Origin: Diploptera punctata
Taxonomy: Eukaryota; Arthropoda; Insecta; Blattodea; Blaberidae
DNA length: 64,000 nt
Reading direction: 5' to 3'
Assembly (NCBI GenBank): GCA_030220185.1
Contig: JASPKZ010005710.1
Coordinates: 496,001 to 560,000 of the forward strand
The notes under the pieces: model-generated
What the model was told of the DNA's origin: nothing
Seen by the model: only the letters and a program-made list of their open reading frames with translations
Databases searched by the model: none
Program-made: the position numbers and the translations under genes
In this document: one piece after another, positions 44,652 to 54,445 of the stretch
Position numbering within the stretch: the first letter of the stretch is position 1
Layout of the letters: every line of letters starts with the position of its first letter

Positions 44652-45065
44652 TACAAGGGAACTGACAGCTGAAACCTACCTTGAAATTTCTTCAGAGAAG
44701 CGTTGTGATGTACAAAGACCATGACCAAAATATTATGTGCCATTTTTAACTGCAAGACACTAAAATCCAGCGCCAAATCTCTCATTTAAAGTATAGGGAA
44801 GTAATACCACTCCTGAATTGGCAGACTGGAAAACCCTCACTACCTGCTGTCTGCACTTCATCACGCCTCTCTCCACGCTGTGCTTAACTCACACAGAGAT
44901 GTACATCTGCTCTGTACAGTGGGCTGAATTGTGGCTTCGATTTCTGTGCCTTGCACTTAAAAATAGCAGATATTTTTTGGGTATGGCCTTGGTACATTTC
45001 AGTACTTATCTGGGAGAAATTTCAAGGTAGGTTTTGGCGTGCAATGGTGACAGTTCCCTTGTAAC
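44652..45065. mobile_element. hAT-like MITE (K)
   Basis: Terminal inverted repeats ACAAGGGAACTG and CAGTTCCCTTGT; sub-terminal CCTACCTTGAAATTTC is also inverted at the other end. Flanked by 8 bp TAATACCT (44644-44651, 45066-45073), the duplication length of hAT transposons. No transposase. Confidence 0.8.
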
Positions 45066-45084
45066 TAATACCTTCCAAGTAATA

Positions 45085-45735
45085 TTTTAGTTAATAGTGA
45101 GTGGAGAACATATTTTTAACGACTCACCTCATATAATTTCAAATTTCTTTGATACCGGCGGTTTCAGACAATATCTTGTCCCTCTTCAGTCATGACTTCC
45201 ACTGATGAAATTCTCTGGTTGTTGATTTCTCTGTGGACTTTTGAAACATTTAGATAAACTGTTGAAATTGACAGTTTGGGAAAAGATATTAATTCAGAAG
45301 AATAAATATCGATCTATGAACTTCGATATTCCGGTACATAAAAATTTCATCATCATCATCATAGAACATTCACAAATTTAGGCCATTTGTTGACCTGTTT
45401 CGGTCTCAAGAGAAACACCATCCAAAAGTCTTTTGAGTGGACGTCCTGGTCTTCTTCTTCCTGCAGATTGATATCTTAACATTTGTTTGGGTATTCTGTG
45501 ATCTACATAAAAATTTAATTTCAAAATTTATAATCCCAACCAAAGATGGCAGCACAAGATGTGATGTCCATAGAGAAATCAACAACCAGAGAATTTCATC
45601 AGTGGAAGTCATGACTGAAGAGGGACAAGATATTATTGTCTGAAACCACCGGTATCAAAGAAATTTGATATTGTATCAGGTGAATTGTTAAAAATATGTT
45701 CTCCAGTCACTATTAATGATATAACCTCATAATGT
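45085..45735. mobile_element. Penelope-like hairpin with hammerhead-like block, interrupted
   Basis: Arms 45115-45235 and 45565-45700 are inverted copies (TTTGATACCGG, GACAAGATATT, CATGACTTCCACTGATG). Between them, a coding remnant LTVWEKILIQKNKYRSMNFD at about 45267-45330 ties it to the Penelope ORF C-terminus. At 45615-45646 on +: CTGAAGA, 5-bp stem GACAA/TTGTC, GAAAC. An RTE fragment is inserted at 45348-45503. Confidence 0.85.
45348..45503 (-). mobile_element. RTE-like group C 3' end nested in hairpin
   Basis: Flanked by a 13-bp target-site duplication TACATAAAAATTT (45335-45347, 45504-45516). Reads CATTCACAAATTTAGGCC, TTGACCTGTTTCGG, as at 32240-32390. Confidence 0.9.
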
Positions 45736-45780
45736 TTACTTCCCAATATTAATTTAAATATACGAGTAATATCTTAGTTA

Positions 45781-46003
45781 ATATTTAATTTTAGGAAGTT
45801 ATATTTTGAGGTTATTTTAATTATATTATTTTTGGTCTGGACATCTTACCTCAATATTAATGTTGATTTGTTCTTGGACATGTTTCAAAACAATTCTGTT
45901 TTGAGTCTGGGAAAGCTGACGATAAAACAGAATTGTTTTGAAACATGTCCAAGAACAAATCAACATTAATATTGAGGTAAGATGTCCAGACCAAAAATAA
46001 TAT
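45781..46003. mobile_element. Mobile hairpin element, copy b
   Basis: Same element as 35707-35935 with the same end points, here with a 13-bp target-site duplication AATATCTTAGTTA (45768-45780, 46004-46016). The left arm keeps GGACATGTTTC. Right-arm block at 45916-45949: CTGACGA, stem AAAACA/TGTTTT, GAAACATGTC. Confidence 0.93.
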
Positions 46004-46301
46004 AATATCTTAGTTATCTACTAGATGTCTCATTGAGGCAATGTGCTAACCACATGTCACTCTTTGACATCTGTAGTGAAGAAACTCCTGCTAGGGAACA
46101 TGTATGTCCACATGGGGGACGTATTTATGTACATACATACATATACTTCCAAGGTTAGCTTTAAGTGCACTAACATCAGTTACATATCATCAATGCTACT
46201 GCAAGGCAAGAAAAAAAAATTATGTTCTCACTGAAACTGCCTTTATTAATTTATTCCATTGCTTTCATGAATTATTCTGTTTATTACAATTATTTTGTTC
46301 A

Positions 46302-46400
46302 GTATCCTGCACCATAGTTCAGTGGTTTAAAGCATCTTGTTTAGGTGTAGAGCTACAAGACTTGCGCTAGTTTGAGTCCCCAAGGGAGAAGAAATGTTCT
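46302..46400 (+). mobile_element. SINE family G, head fragment
   Basis: CCATAGTTCAGTGGTTTAAAG, GTAGAGCTACAAGACTTGCG, then GAAATGTTCTCATTG; diverged. Confidence 0.65.
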
Positions 46401-47100
46401 CATTGATTACACTGAGCAACAAAAAATAAACTTTTGTCTCAGAAAGAAAAATATGTGATTCTAATAGTATTTTTTCTCCTGAATTCAAATATGATATTGG
46501 TTTTTCTCCATTCATAACTACACAATATTCGAACATTCGGACTCACCTAGAAAGTAAGAAATGACGATTTTCTGCTATATTTTGCCTGTGGAGCATCCCT
46601 CTTGATGGTCCAACAATAATCGGCCAGCATATTAGGATTCCATTTGCCTTGATATCTCTTTTCCTTAGCTGAAAACCATTTGAGTTAGCTCATTTGGTTT
46701 TATTTTACAATGGACAAATGGACGAAAAAAAGTTTATTAAAAAATTATTATTTAAATCCATTAATTGAAACTGAAATAAAAAAACTGTGGGTGATGGAGA
46801 AATTCTGAATACATATTTGAAAACATGATAAAAAAACTGCATTAAGTACAACTATTGGTACTCATGGAGACAAAAATCATGTTGACCTGTGTCGTGAAAA
46901 TATATTAGGAAGTGATATTATGAGGTTCTCTTAATAAATAAGTTTTGTCTGTTTTCATCTCACCTCATAAATTGTTGTTTTTTAAGGCACATTTCAATTA
47001 GAAAACCCAAGCAAACTTACCATATGGGAAAAAATTTACATGCAGAAGAACAAGGAGACAATTATGAATTCTGAAATTCCCAGGGGAAAGGAGCCTAATA

Positions 47101-47876
47101 GTCCCGCGCCCATAGCAGAGTGGTTAAGGCATGAAGCCTTGGCGCAGAGCTACAGGACTTGTACTAGTTCGAGTCTCCATGGGGGAAGAAATTTTCTCAT
47201 GGTATTTCGGCCAGTATCGTGAGGCATTTGGGTAGCTACCAAAATTAATAGGGGTGTAACACAAGGATGTGGCCTCTCGCCCTTGCTCTTTATCATATAC
47301 ATGGATAGAATACTCTAAGATTGGCGACAGATGAGACACAGTTCTATCCAAATTAATAGAAACCATAAAATAGACTCTTTGCTTTTTGCAGATGATTTGG
47401 TATCAATAGCTCCAACAGAAACAGATTTACAGTATTCTAAATGAGGAAATTATGGAAGAGTTGGATGTAGAACCCATTCTTCACTATAAACAAAACTACC
47501 AGAACAACTGGAAAGCCCATCTTCAACGAATACCATCTCATAGAATTCCAAAAGCCATACTTTGCTACTGCCCCCAAGGCAAAAGATCGCTGGGACGTCC
47601 AAAAAAGCGCTGGATGGAAAATTCCTCTTTGAGACCGTAACAGGCCACATGACCTAATACTTGCATGGATGATGATGACAATAAGTAGCGGTTCCAGGTT
47701 GAGAAAACCAGCTATAATGGCTGGCGGCCTCGACATGCTGACCACATGTCACTCCTACACTGGCTAGATGATCATCTATCTCTGTGAGTGACACATGTGG
47801 ATGTGAGGCCAGCAGCCGGATGATAGGCTAAGGACCTTCTAAGCCTGTCGCACCATGGAATTATTAGTATTATTAT
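47101..47876 (+). mobile_element. SINE family G, itself split by an RTE fragment
   Basis: 14-bp target-site duplication AAAGGAGCCTAATA (47087-47100, 47877-47890). The SINE runs 47101-47235 and resumes at about 47677 (AATAAGTAGCGG); between is a group C RTE fragment. Head CCCGCGCCCATAGCAGAGTGG; end AAGCCTGTCGCACCATGG. Confidence 0.92.
47236..47676 (+). mobile_element. RTE-like group C nested in SINE G
   Basis: RT piece (GVTQGCGLSPLLFIIY, LLFADDLVSIAPTETD) joined after an internal deletion to the 3' end MEELDVEPILHYKQNYQNNW, IPKAILCYCPQGKRSLGRPK. GATGATGATGA tail. Confidence 0.85.
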
Positions 47877-48067
47877 AAAGGAGCCTAATAAACAAGATCT
47901 TTGGACCACAAAAAGAGAGAACAGGAATCAAGATCCAGGGCCGACAACTTAAAGAAGCTCAGTCTGTACCAACTGACAATGAAGCACAGAAGCTTTGAAA
48001 CATCGTACAAAAACAATAATTTATGAGGTAAGATGAAAACAGACAAAACTTATTTATTTTCTCATGC

Positions 48068-48150
48068 TCACTCAGCATTATCAGGAATTTGGGTAGCTGC
48101 AATAAGTAGTGACTCCAGGTTGAGAAGATAGCTATAAAATGGCCAACAAG
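48068..48150 (+). mobile_element. SINE family G, small fragment
   Basis: TTTGGGTAGCTGCAATAAGT, GACTCCAGGTTGAGAA, ATAGCTATAAAATGGCC. Confidence 0.7.
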
Positions 48151-48261
48151 GGATATCCTTGTTTTAGGCCTTTTTGTAACATAAAATCCAGTTGTGGATG
48201 GTTGAGATTTTATTTTTGCAATTGCCTGGATAATTTATAATTTTTTTCTGTCTCTTTTCAG

Positions 48262-48400
48262 CTCGTCTTATATCAGAGAATTTCTTCCCTGATTATCGGC
48301 CGTTTGAAGGTGTCGAACACAACTTTTTCTCTGTATTTTCTATTTCTTCCCTGCAGCAACTGGAATTCTGGCTGGTGCTAACATATCTGGAGACTTATTG
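48262..48400 (+). CDS. NKCC: NKCC cotransporter, exon 5 (TM6), 1-bp deletion
   Basis: Exon after ctcttttcag, ending tta ttg|gtatgt. The first part reads RLISENFFPDY...HNFFSVFSI in the frame set by exon 4; the remainder (PAATGILAGANISGDLL, the conserved TM6 core) is in another frame. The frame changes at the T run 48343-48345, where one T appears to be missing. Exon length (139) is one short of what the flanking phases need (140), which independently supports a 1-base loss. Splice sites are intact. Confidence 0.93.
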
Positions 48401-48461
48401 GTATGTATTAATAGCAATTTATAGGATGTATATAATATGTATATTTATTTATAAACAGGTT

Positions 48462-49735
48462 TACAATGTAATAAAACATCTTCCTGTGCCCAAAGCTTTT
48501 CAAATTTTTATCTTCTTTCTCCACTCTTCTCTATCTTCCCTTCCAATTCTTCCATCCTAGCTCCCTCATGCCTCTTCTTACATCATCCATCCATTTAAAT
48601 CTGGGTCAATCTCTCTTTCCTTTCCCAAGTGGAATCCATTCCAAAGCTTGTCTGGGTTATCTTTTCTCTGGCATCCTAATGTATGTGACCATATTATTCT
48701 AGTTGTCTATATCTCACAAAATCTAATATTGAATTTTGACTTTAATTTGTTGTTTGATGATTGTATTTCTGACTTTTTCCAATTTAGAATGTCTGGCTGA
48801 GCGTCTAAAACAATCCATTTCAGTAGACATAAACTTTAAATTCAAATTTTTATTCAACTGCCAAGTTTCTGCTCCATATGTTAGCGTGCTTCTAATTATA
48901 GATTTATAAATTTGTAATTTGGTATACATTCTTATGTTCTTATCTCACAAAACTCCGTTTAACATTGTTATTACCAATCTGCCTTTTTGAATCTATATGT
49001 TATGTCATTTTGTTGGGTACATTTTGAGTTAATTTTGATCCCCAGGTAATTACATTCTTCACATCCTTTGATACTTCCCATTCCATCTTCAAAAAATAAA
49101 TCTTTCTTTTCATCGTAACAAGATAAATAAAATGATTTATTCAAATTTATTTTTAAACCCCATTTAATATACTCTTCTATGGGTTTTCGACTCATATGTT
49201 CCAGATGCTCATAATCCTGTGCTATAACCAACTGCTCATCTGCAAATAATAATGTATAAATAGTTGTATCTTCAATAGGTATCCCCACACCTTTACACTT
49301 TTTCTTCCATGTTTCTAACTCCATCAGGCTAAATAAATCTATTCTATTCTATTCTATTCTAAAGCTTGTTGTATATAAATCTTGAACAACGTTAGGGATA
49401 AACTACAGCCTTGACATAAACGTTTTGCTACTGAAAATTCATGGGACATATTTTTTCCCAATCTTTATTCTAGGATTTGCATTTTCATATAATTTTTATA
49501 TTGCATTCACAAGTAATTTATTTTCAATATTTTCTTGTAAAACTTCCCATAATTTATTTAGCGGTGCAGAGTCATAAGCTATTTCTAAATCAACCAATAA
49601 CAAATGCAGAGGTTGCCCTTTAGCATTTGTCTTTTCCATAAGTTGTTTAACAACAAAAAATATGATCAGCTGTTGATCTTCCCGCTCAAAATCCTGCCTG
49701 TTCTTCATCGCTATAATCTACTACTAGTAATAGTA
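48462..49735 (-). mobile_element. RTE-like non-LTR group B, long broken copy
   Basis: Minus frames in order from 49735: LLLVDLEIAYDSAPLNKLWE (RT), IYTLLFADEQLVIAQDYEHL (FADE, catalytic D altered), KGCEECNYLGIKINSKCTQQ, IIRSTLTYGAETWQLNKN, TEMDCFRRSARHSKLEKVRN, then the 3' end shared with 8705 and 14745. A TCTAT-repeat junction near 49335-49360 marks a rearrangement. Confidence 0.85.
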
Positions 49736-49751
49736 GTAGTAGTAGTAGTAT
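49722..49751. repeat. (TAG)n microsatellite
   Basis: Tandem AGT/TAG run at the 5' edge of the group B copy. Confidence 0.9.
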
Positions 49752-49759
49752 TCAAATGT

Positions 49760-50690
49760 TCTGAAGCTCTTGATTTGTCATCATTCACTTGTCACTATAA
49801 TCTCCTTCTATTAAATATTTCAAAATTTTACCATATTGTGCAGAGTTTAACCATGCTGACTGCTACCATTTTGTGCGGGCGATAACCCATGCTCTGCGCC
49901 GCTGTGTATCGTCTTTTGTTTCCGTTGCATATATATTAGCGTAGAGTTCATTACATCCAAGGTTATTAATCAAAAGCCTTTGCCCGGGCCCATAAGAGGC
50001 AAAGATTGGTTCATCTTTCTTTCCTAAACACTTAAACATAAATCAACAATAGATCTCAAGACACTAGAGTAATCTTATGATTGTTATTTAAACTGAATGT
50101 ATCATTATTGTTATTAACCATGAAAGCTAGACGGAAAAAAGGAAGCTAGAATGATCTCCTAAACAAGTAAGTTTTTGTACGGGAATATCAAACAGCAGCA
50201 TGCACATAAATAATTTGAACATTAACCAGGATGTATATAAAAATGATGTTTAATATAAACAAGACGTCTGAAGTGTATGAAAAATATAACAAATATGAAT
50301 CTTGATCATTCTTAAACAAAAAAAAATAATAATAATCATTAACGTGATAAACTATATCATACCTCACACAACATTCATACAACAGTCCAAGCCAGGGTGG
50401 CTTTCCCTGGTCCTCCAGACCAAACTCAAACCACGCCACTCGCATGCTCCAGACGACGTTGTCTCAACTCAAAGTTCCGATCGAATGATAATGTTCAACA
50501 CGTGCATAGAGTATTTGAGCGTTCCGAGGTAGAAGGGGAGATGTGCAGCACAAACAGTGCAACAGGAGAGGTAAAAAGGAGAGTGGGGGTAGATGCATAG
50601 AGAAGGGATATTGGCATAGTTCACGAATCTTTCTGTTCAGGGAGGATAACGGCACTGCAGTAGCGAACCGAAAATCGCACTTTCGGTTCA
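49760..50690. other. No supported gene
   Basis: Intron 5 sequence. A short stretch at about 49982 (TGCCCGGGCCCATA, AGGCAAAG) recurs inverted at about 52360-52396, hinting at an unrecognised repeat. Confidence 0.35.
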
Positions 50691-50907
50691 ATATAATCTA
50701 CTAACTGTGTTAAAAACTGCAATACCTCTGTAATTATTACAATAATCTTTCTTCCTCTTTTTATGAATAACTGATATAAGTCCTGTTTTCCAGTAATACA
50801 TCTTCCAAAAAGTGACCTTAACATTTCAAATAATTTGTTCATGATGTTTTTATTATTCATTTAACATTTCTCAATGAAAGATAAATTTAATTTGAAGAGA
50901 AAAATTT

Positions 50908-50984
50908 TTTCGCCTAGACCAGGACTCGAACCCGGGACCCTTGGCTTTCCGGGCCAAGTGCTCTACCAACTGAGCTACCGAGGC
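50908..50984 (-). pseudogene. tRNA-like core within U1 (left)
   Basis: A box TAGCTCAGTTGG and B box GGGTTCGAGTCC, cloverleaf mostly intact, loop CCGGAAA in the anticodon arm (C instead of the usual U33). Not expected to be a functional tRNA. Confidence 0.75.
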
Positions 50985-51236
50985 GAGTTACGATCTAGAC
51001 GCAAATTTTTTTTTCTCTTCAAATTAAATTTATCTTTCATTGAGAAATGTTAAATGAATAATAAAAACATCATTAGAAGCCTTACTAGCTTTATAAAGTA
51101 ATGTTAAATTCCCAATAAATGTCTTCTTAACTAAGAAGCCGCCATTTGCAAAGATAGAAACAATGGTTTCAAAAGCATTTGGCGATAGGGAATTACAACG
51201 TATATAAGAGAAAAATTTGCGTCTAGATCGTAACTC

Positions 51237-51310
51237 GCCTCGGTAGCTCAGTTGGTAGAGCACTTGGCCCGGAAAGCCAAGGGTTCCGGGTTCGAGTCCC
51301 GGTCTAGGCA
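51237..51310 (+). pseudogene. tRNA-like core within U1 (right)
   Basis: Inverted near-identical partner of the left core; D stem GCTC/GAGC, anticodon stem TTGGC/GCCAA, T stem CCGGG/CCCGG. Confidence 0.75.
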
Positions 51311-51700
51311 AAAATTTTTCTCTTCAAAATAATTTGTTCATGTTTAATAAGTTCAGGATATACTCCATCAGTCCCACTGGTTTTATCATTCTTCAATTGT
51401 ACAACTGCCATTTTTACTGGTTCTATATCCAATATATGTCTATTGACATTGGTTTCCATGATATAATCTCCATCCAATTGTTTCTCCTTTCCTGTTAAAG
51501 GTTTTTAAAATGATCTTCCCAAGAATTCAAAGAAATGCATCCAAATGTATTCCCATTTTTTATATTGTAACATAATGATTTTAAAATGTTCCATGATTCA
51601 GTACTTCTTTTTTCCTCCAATATAATTTTGAATTCTGTGATATGTTTGTTGCCAAAATTTATTTTTTTCTTCACCCACTTGTACTGAAATGTCCATTTCG

Positions 51701-52754
51701 GTACAGGAATTACGTCTTACTGCGCATACTATACGTCATCGTGTCTCCATCTCGAGTGTCATCTTTATGAACAGTGCCAAATGCTTTCCTATCTATCCCT
51801 TCCTTTTCCTAGTGTGCACCCTGTGCTATCGCGCATTCCCTCCTCTCCCTGTGAACTCTCATAAATAGCTGTGTTTTGTAACGTCGGGGATCATCTACTT
51901 AGTCATCGTTGGAGTCTGGTCAGAACAGCTCAGGAGAGCTGATTATGTTTGTTTAGTCCAGTAAGCCAGGGTGGGGACGCCAGGACAGTATTTCCCCCAA
52001 CCCGAGGCTGGACTTGAGTGATTGATCATGTATGTGTGTATGTATGTTGATTTATATCATATTTTATTTTTTGTATAGATGATCAACTAGGATTTCTTTT
52101 CTTTATAAAGCGAATATTTATTTATTTATCTTTATATCATATCTGACTAAATTTTGACTCACATTAAAAGCTTCAGTTGTGTTCTTTTTTACTGAGGCCT
52201 ATTCATTCAGTAGTTAGCATTAGTCACATGTATAAGTCAAATTCCAAAAAGCTTACTCAAGCGGGTATTAGTTCCTTTATCCCAAAGCTTTCACGATTGT
52301 ATTTTATAAGTCAGTAAACATTACGTACTGGGAGAATTGAGTAAAGAAAGTTGTATTCCTCTTTGCCTCTATGGGCCCGGGCAAAGATGTCACAATTTGG
52401 ACAATCTATGCTTTCCTATTAAAATAGTTATCAACAATGACGGTTTGATCCAGCACCTATACGGTGCAATTTCTGGTAGCATTGAGCGTGGTGGCGCCGG
52501 TGCAAATTATGGTAGCAGTCAGCGTGATTTTAACTGCACAAACTTTTTTCCTTATCATATGTATATAATATAATAAATATTTGAATCAAGTCAAGTGACA
52601 AGAGGTATATTATAATTAGCAAGCAGAAAAACACATTTTGTGGCATGTGCCTTTTTTTCACTAGACCCCACAGTTGTGAAATTATTGACATGGTCAATTT
52701 TTTTAACCAAAGAGCTTAAGTGTGTTTGTAATACATGTTTGATTTTGATTACAG
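51701..52754. other. No supported gene
   Basis: Intron 5 sequence. 51690-52060 is less A+T-rich than its surroundings (for example AGGGTGGGGACGCCAGGAC) and may be an unrecognised element; no second copy in the window. Confidence 0.35.
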
Positions 52755-52950
52755 GATCCACAAAGTGCCATTCCTAAAGGAACTGTGCTTTCCATTGTAT
52801 TGACCACTATCTCATATTTGCTGATGGCATTCATGGCTGGTGCAACAATGGAGCGAGAAGCAAGTGGTAATGTTACAGAAATTTTCAACGGTACTTTCAC
52901 AGACTGCGCTGGTCGTGAATGTAAATGGGGGTCTGCATAATAGCTTCCAG
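52755..52950 (+). CDS. NKCC: NKCC cotransporter, exon 6 (TM7 and extracellular loop), 1-bp insertion
   Basis: Exon after gattacag, ending ttccag|gtttgt. It begins DPQSAIPKGTVLSIVLTTIS (TM7) and continues into the large extracellular loop with two N-glycosylation sequons (NVT, NGT) and cysteines in TDCAGREC. After KWG the literal frame hits TAA at 52938 and TAG at 52941. The run of five G at 52927-52931 should be four: length 196 is one more than the 195 required, and one G less restores the family sequence up to the splice site. Confidence 0.93.
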
Positions 52951-53028
52951 GTTTGTAAATTGTTTTTCTCAAAATGAACAATTATTTTTCATATCACAAT
53001 TTAATCAGCAATAGATTGTATCAGTACT

Positions 53029-53402
53029 ATATTGACATAGACTTTCACGGCCGCAGTTACTATGATGATCTTGTAGAAAATTTCCGGGCTGTTGGCCGTG
53101 GTCTTGAGGCTTGTAGTTCCCTGATGTTTTGCCAGAGACTACATCCAGCATCCTCAAGGGTTGTCTTGAGATTGGCAATTTTGTCAACTACCTGCCCTAT
53201 TTACACATTTATTCGTAAATTTATGAAGTAACAGACCGTGCAGAGAACACATCGCGGATAAATGTATAAATAGGGCAGGTAGTCGACAAAATTGCCAGTC
53301 TCAAGACAACCCTTGAAGGATGCCAGACGCAGTCTCTGGCGAAACATCAGGGAACTACAAGCCTCAAGACCACGGCAAACAGCCCGTAAATCTTCTACAA
53401 GA
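53029..53402. mobile_element. Mobile hairpin element
   Basis: 12-bp target-site duplication TGTATCAGTACT (53017-53028, 53403-53414). Arms 53060-53208 and 53265-53395 are inverted (GGGCAGGTAGT, CAAGACAACCCTTGA, GAAACATCAGGGAACTAC). The leader ACTTTCACGGCCGCAG is outside the fold. At 53312-53347: a degenerate CTTGAAGGA, 6-bp stem GCCAGA/TCTGGC, GAAACATC. Confidence 0.9.
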
Positions 53403-53529
53403 TGTATCAGTACTGTCTCATATGAATTAGCTTCTTACACAATATGATCTTGAATGCCATACACATACTGAAATTGAAACAGCAGTTTGAAGAAGAGAAC
53501 AAATTCAAAACATTTTTTTTTGGAAAAAA

Positions 53530-53665
53530 AAAAATTTAGATAAGATATATTAAAATATTTGATATGTCTCCTCATAAACAGTCTTCTTTTTCTTAGATGA
53601 TTGTTTATGAGGAGAGGTATGAAATATTTTAATTTATCTTTTAAGCCTCATAGTGATTTATTCCT
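53530..53665. mobile_element. Short palindrome with CCTCATAGTG end
   Basis: Arms TATTAAAATATTTGATATG, CTCCTCATAAACA against TGTTTATGAGGAG, and a terminus CCTCATAGTGATTTATTCCT. Minimal member of the hairpin set. Confidence 0.65.
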
Positions 53666-53757
53666 ATAAAAGTTAAAAAAAATTCTGTTTCACTTATGTA
53701 TATTTTTTCATAACCAAAAAAAATGTATACAATAAATTCCTATACTATACAGCAAAC

Positions 53758-54417
53758 GGAAATTTTGAGGAACTGGCTGAATTCAAATACCTAGGAACAA
53801 TAATCACAAATAGGAATGAGATGCACAAAGAAATTAAACATAGCCTCAATTCTGGAAATGCATGCTATTATGCATTGCAGAGACTTTTGATGTCCCAACT
53901 CCTTTCAAAAAACGTTAAGCTGAAAATAGATAAAACTATTATTCTACCAGTTATATTATATGGGTGCGAAACATGGACTCTTACTTTAAGGGAGGAAAGG
54001 AGATTACAATATTTGAGAATAAGGTACTTAGGAAAATTTTTGGACCAAAGAGAGATGAACAGACAGGTGAATGGAGAAGACTTCGTAACTATGAACTACG
54101 TAGTCTTTATAGGAAGCCAGATATAATAAGAACAGTTAAGTCTCATAGACTGCGATGGGCAGGACATGTTGCGCGTATGGGGAATGAAAGACATGCATGG
54201 AAACTTCTTGTAGGAAAGCCAGGAGGAAAACGCCCAGTTGGTAGACCAAGAATGAGGTGGGAGAACAACATTAACTATGATTTGAGGGAAGTAGATTATA
54301 CAGGGAATGATTGGAAAGCATTAGCTCAGGATAGGGATGTGTGGAGAGCTTACGTCCGCACGGCCATGAACCTACGGGTTCGATAGTGCCAGTGAGTAAG
54401 TAAGTAAGTAAGTAAGT
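53758..54417 (+). mobile_element. RTE-like non-LTR group A, 5'-truncated
   Basis: 14-bp target-site duplication ACTATACAGCAAAC (53744-53757, 54418-54431). Frames (shifted once near 54008): ILPVILYGCETWTLTLREE, FENKVLRKIFGPKRDEQTG, HRLRWAGHVARMGNERHAW, GKRPVGRPRMRWENNINYDL, ending AMNLRVR, CCAGTGAG and an AGTA tail. Confidence 0.94.
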
Positions 54418-54445
54418 ACTATACAGCAAACAAAGATGATAAGAT

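Larger units (their letters stand above)
46905..48065 (+). mobile_element. Penelope-like 3' segment with terminal arms, interrupted by SINE G
   Basis: Outer arms 46922-46990 and 48005-48058 are inverted (TTTGTCTGTTTTCATC, ACCTCATAAATT). Inside, plus-strand SKLTIWEKIYMQKNKETIMN then SEIPRGKEPN encodes the Penelope ORF C-terminal signature. Interrupted at 47101-47876. Confidence 0.8.
50844..51326 (-). mobile_element. tRNA-derived inverted dimer (U1)
   Basis: 16-bp target-site duplication AAATAATTTGTTCATG (50828-50843, 51327-51342). Contains two head-to-head tRNA-like cores: minus at about 50908-50984 and plus at 51237-51310 (GCCTCGGTAGCTCAGTTGG, GGGTTCGAGTCCCGG). Each core is enclosed by AAGAGAAAAATTT / AAATTTTTCTCTT. 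In the element's sense (minus) the tail is TTATCTTTCATTGAGAAATG and AATAATAAAAACATC; the same tail also occurs inverted inside. Confidence 0.9.
50691..51700 (-). mobile_element. Non-LTR (group B-like) remnant split by element U1
   Basis: Reverse-strand RT-type sequence before (50691-50843) and after (51327-51700) the U1 insertion. The two parts join at the duplicated AAATAATTTGTTCATG. Decayed frames. Confidence 0.55.

Noticed and set aside
50908..51310. Pair of functional tRNA genes
   Set aside because: Acceptor mismatch, C at the position of the invariant U33, the same cores repeated in U2 and U3 with target-site duplications.
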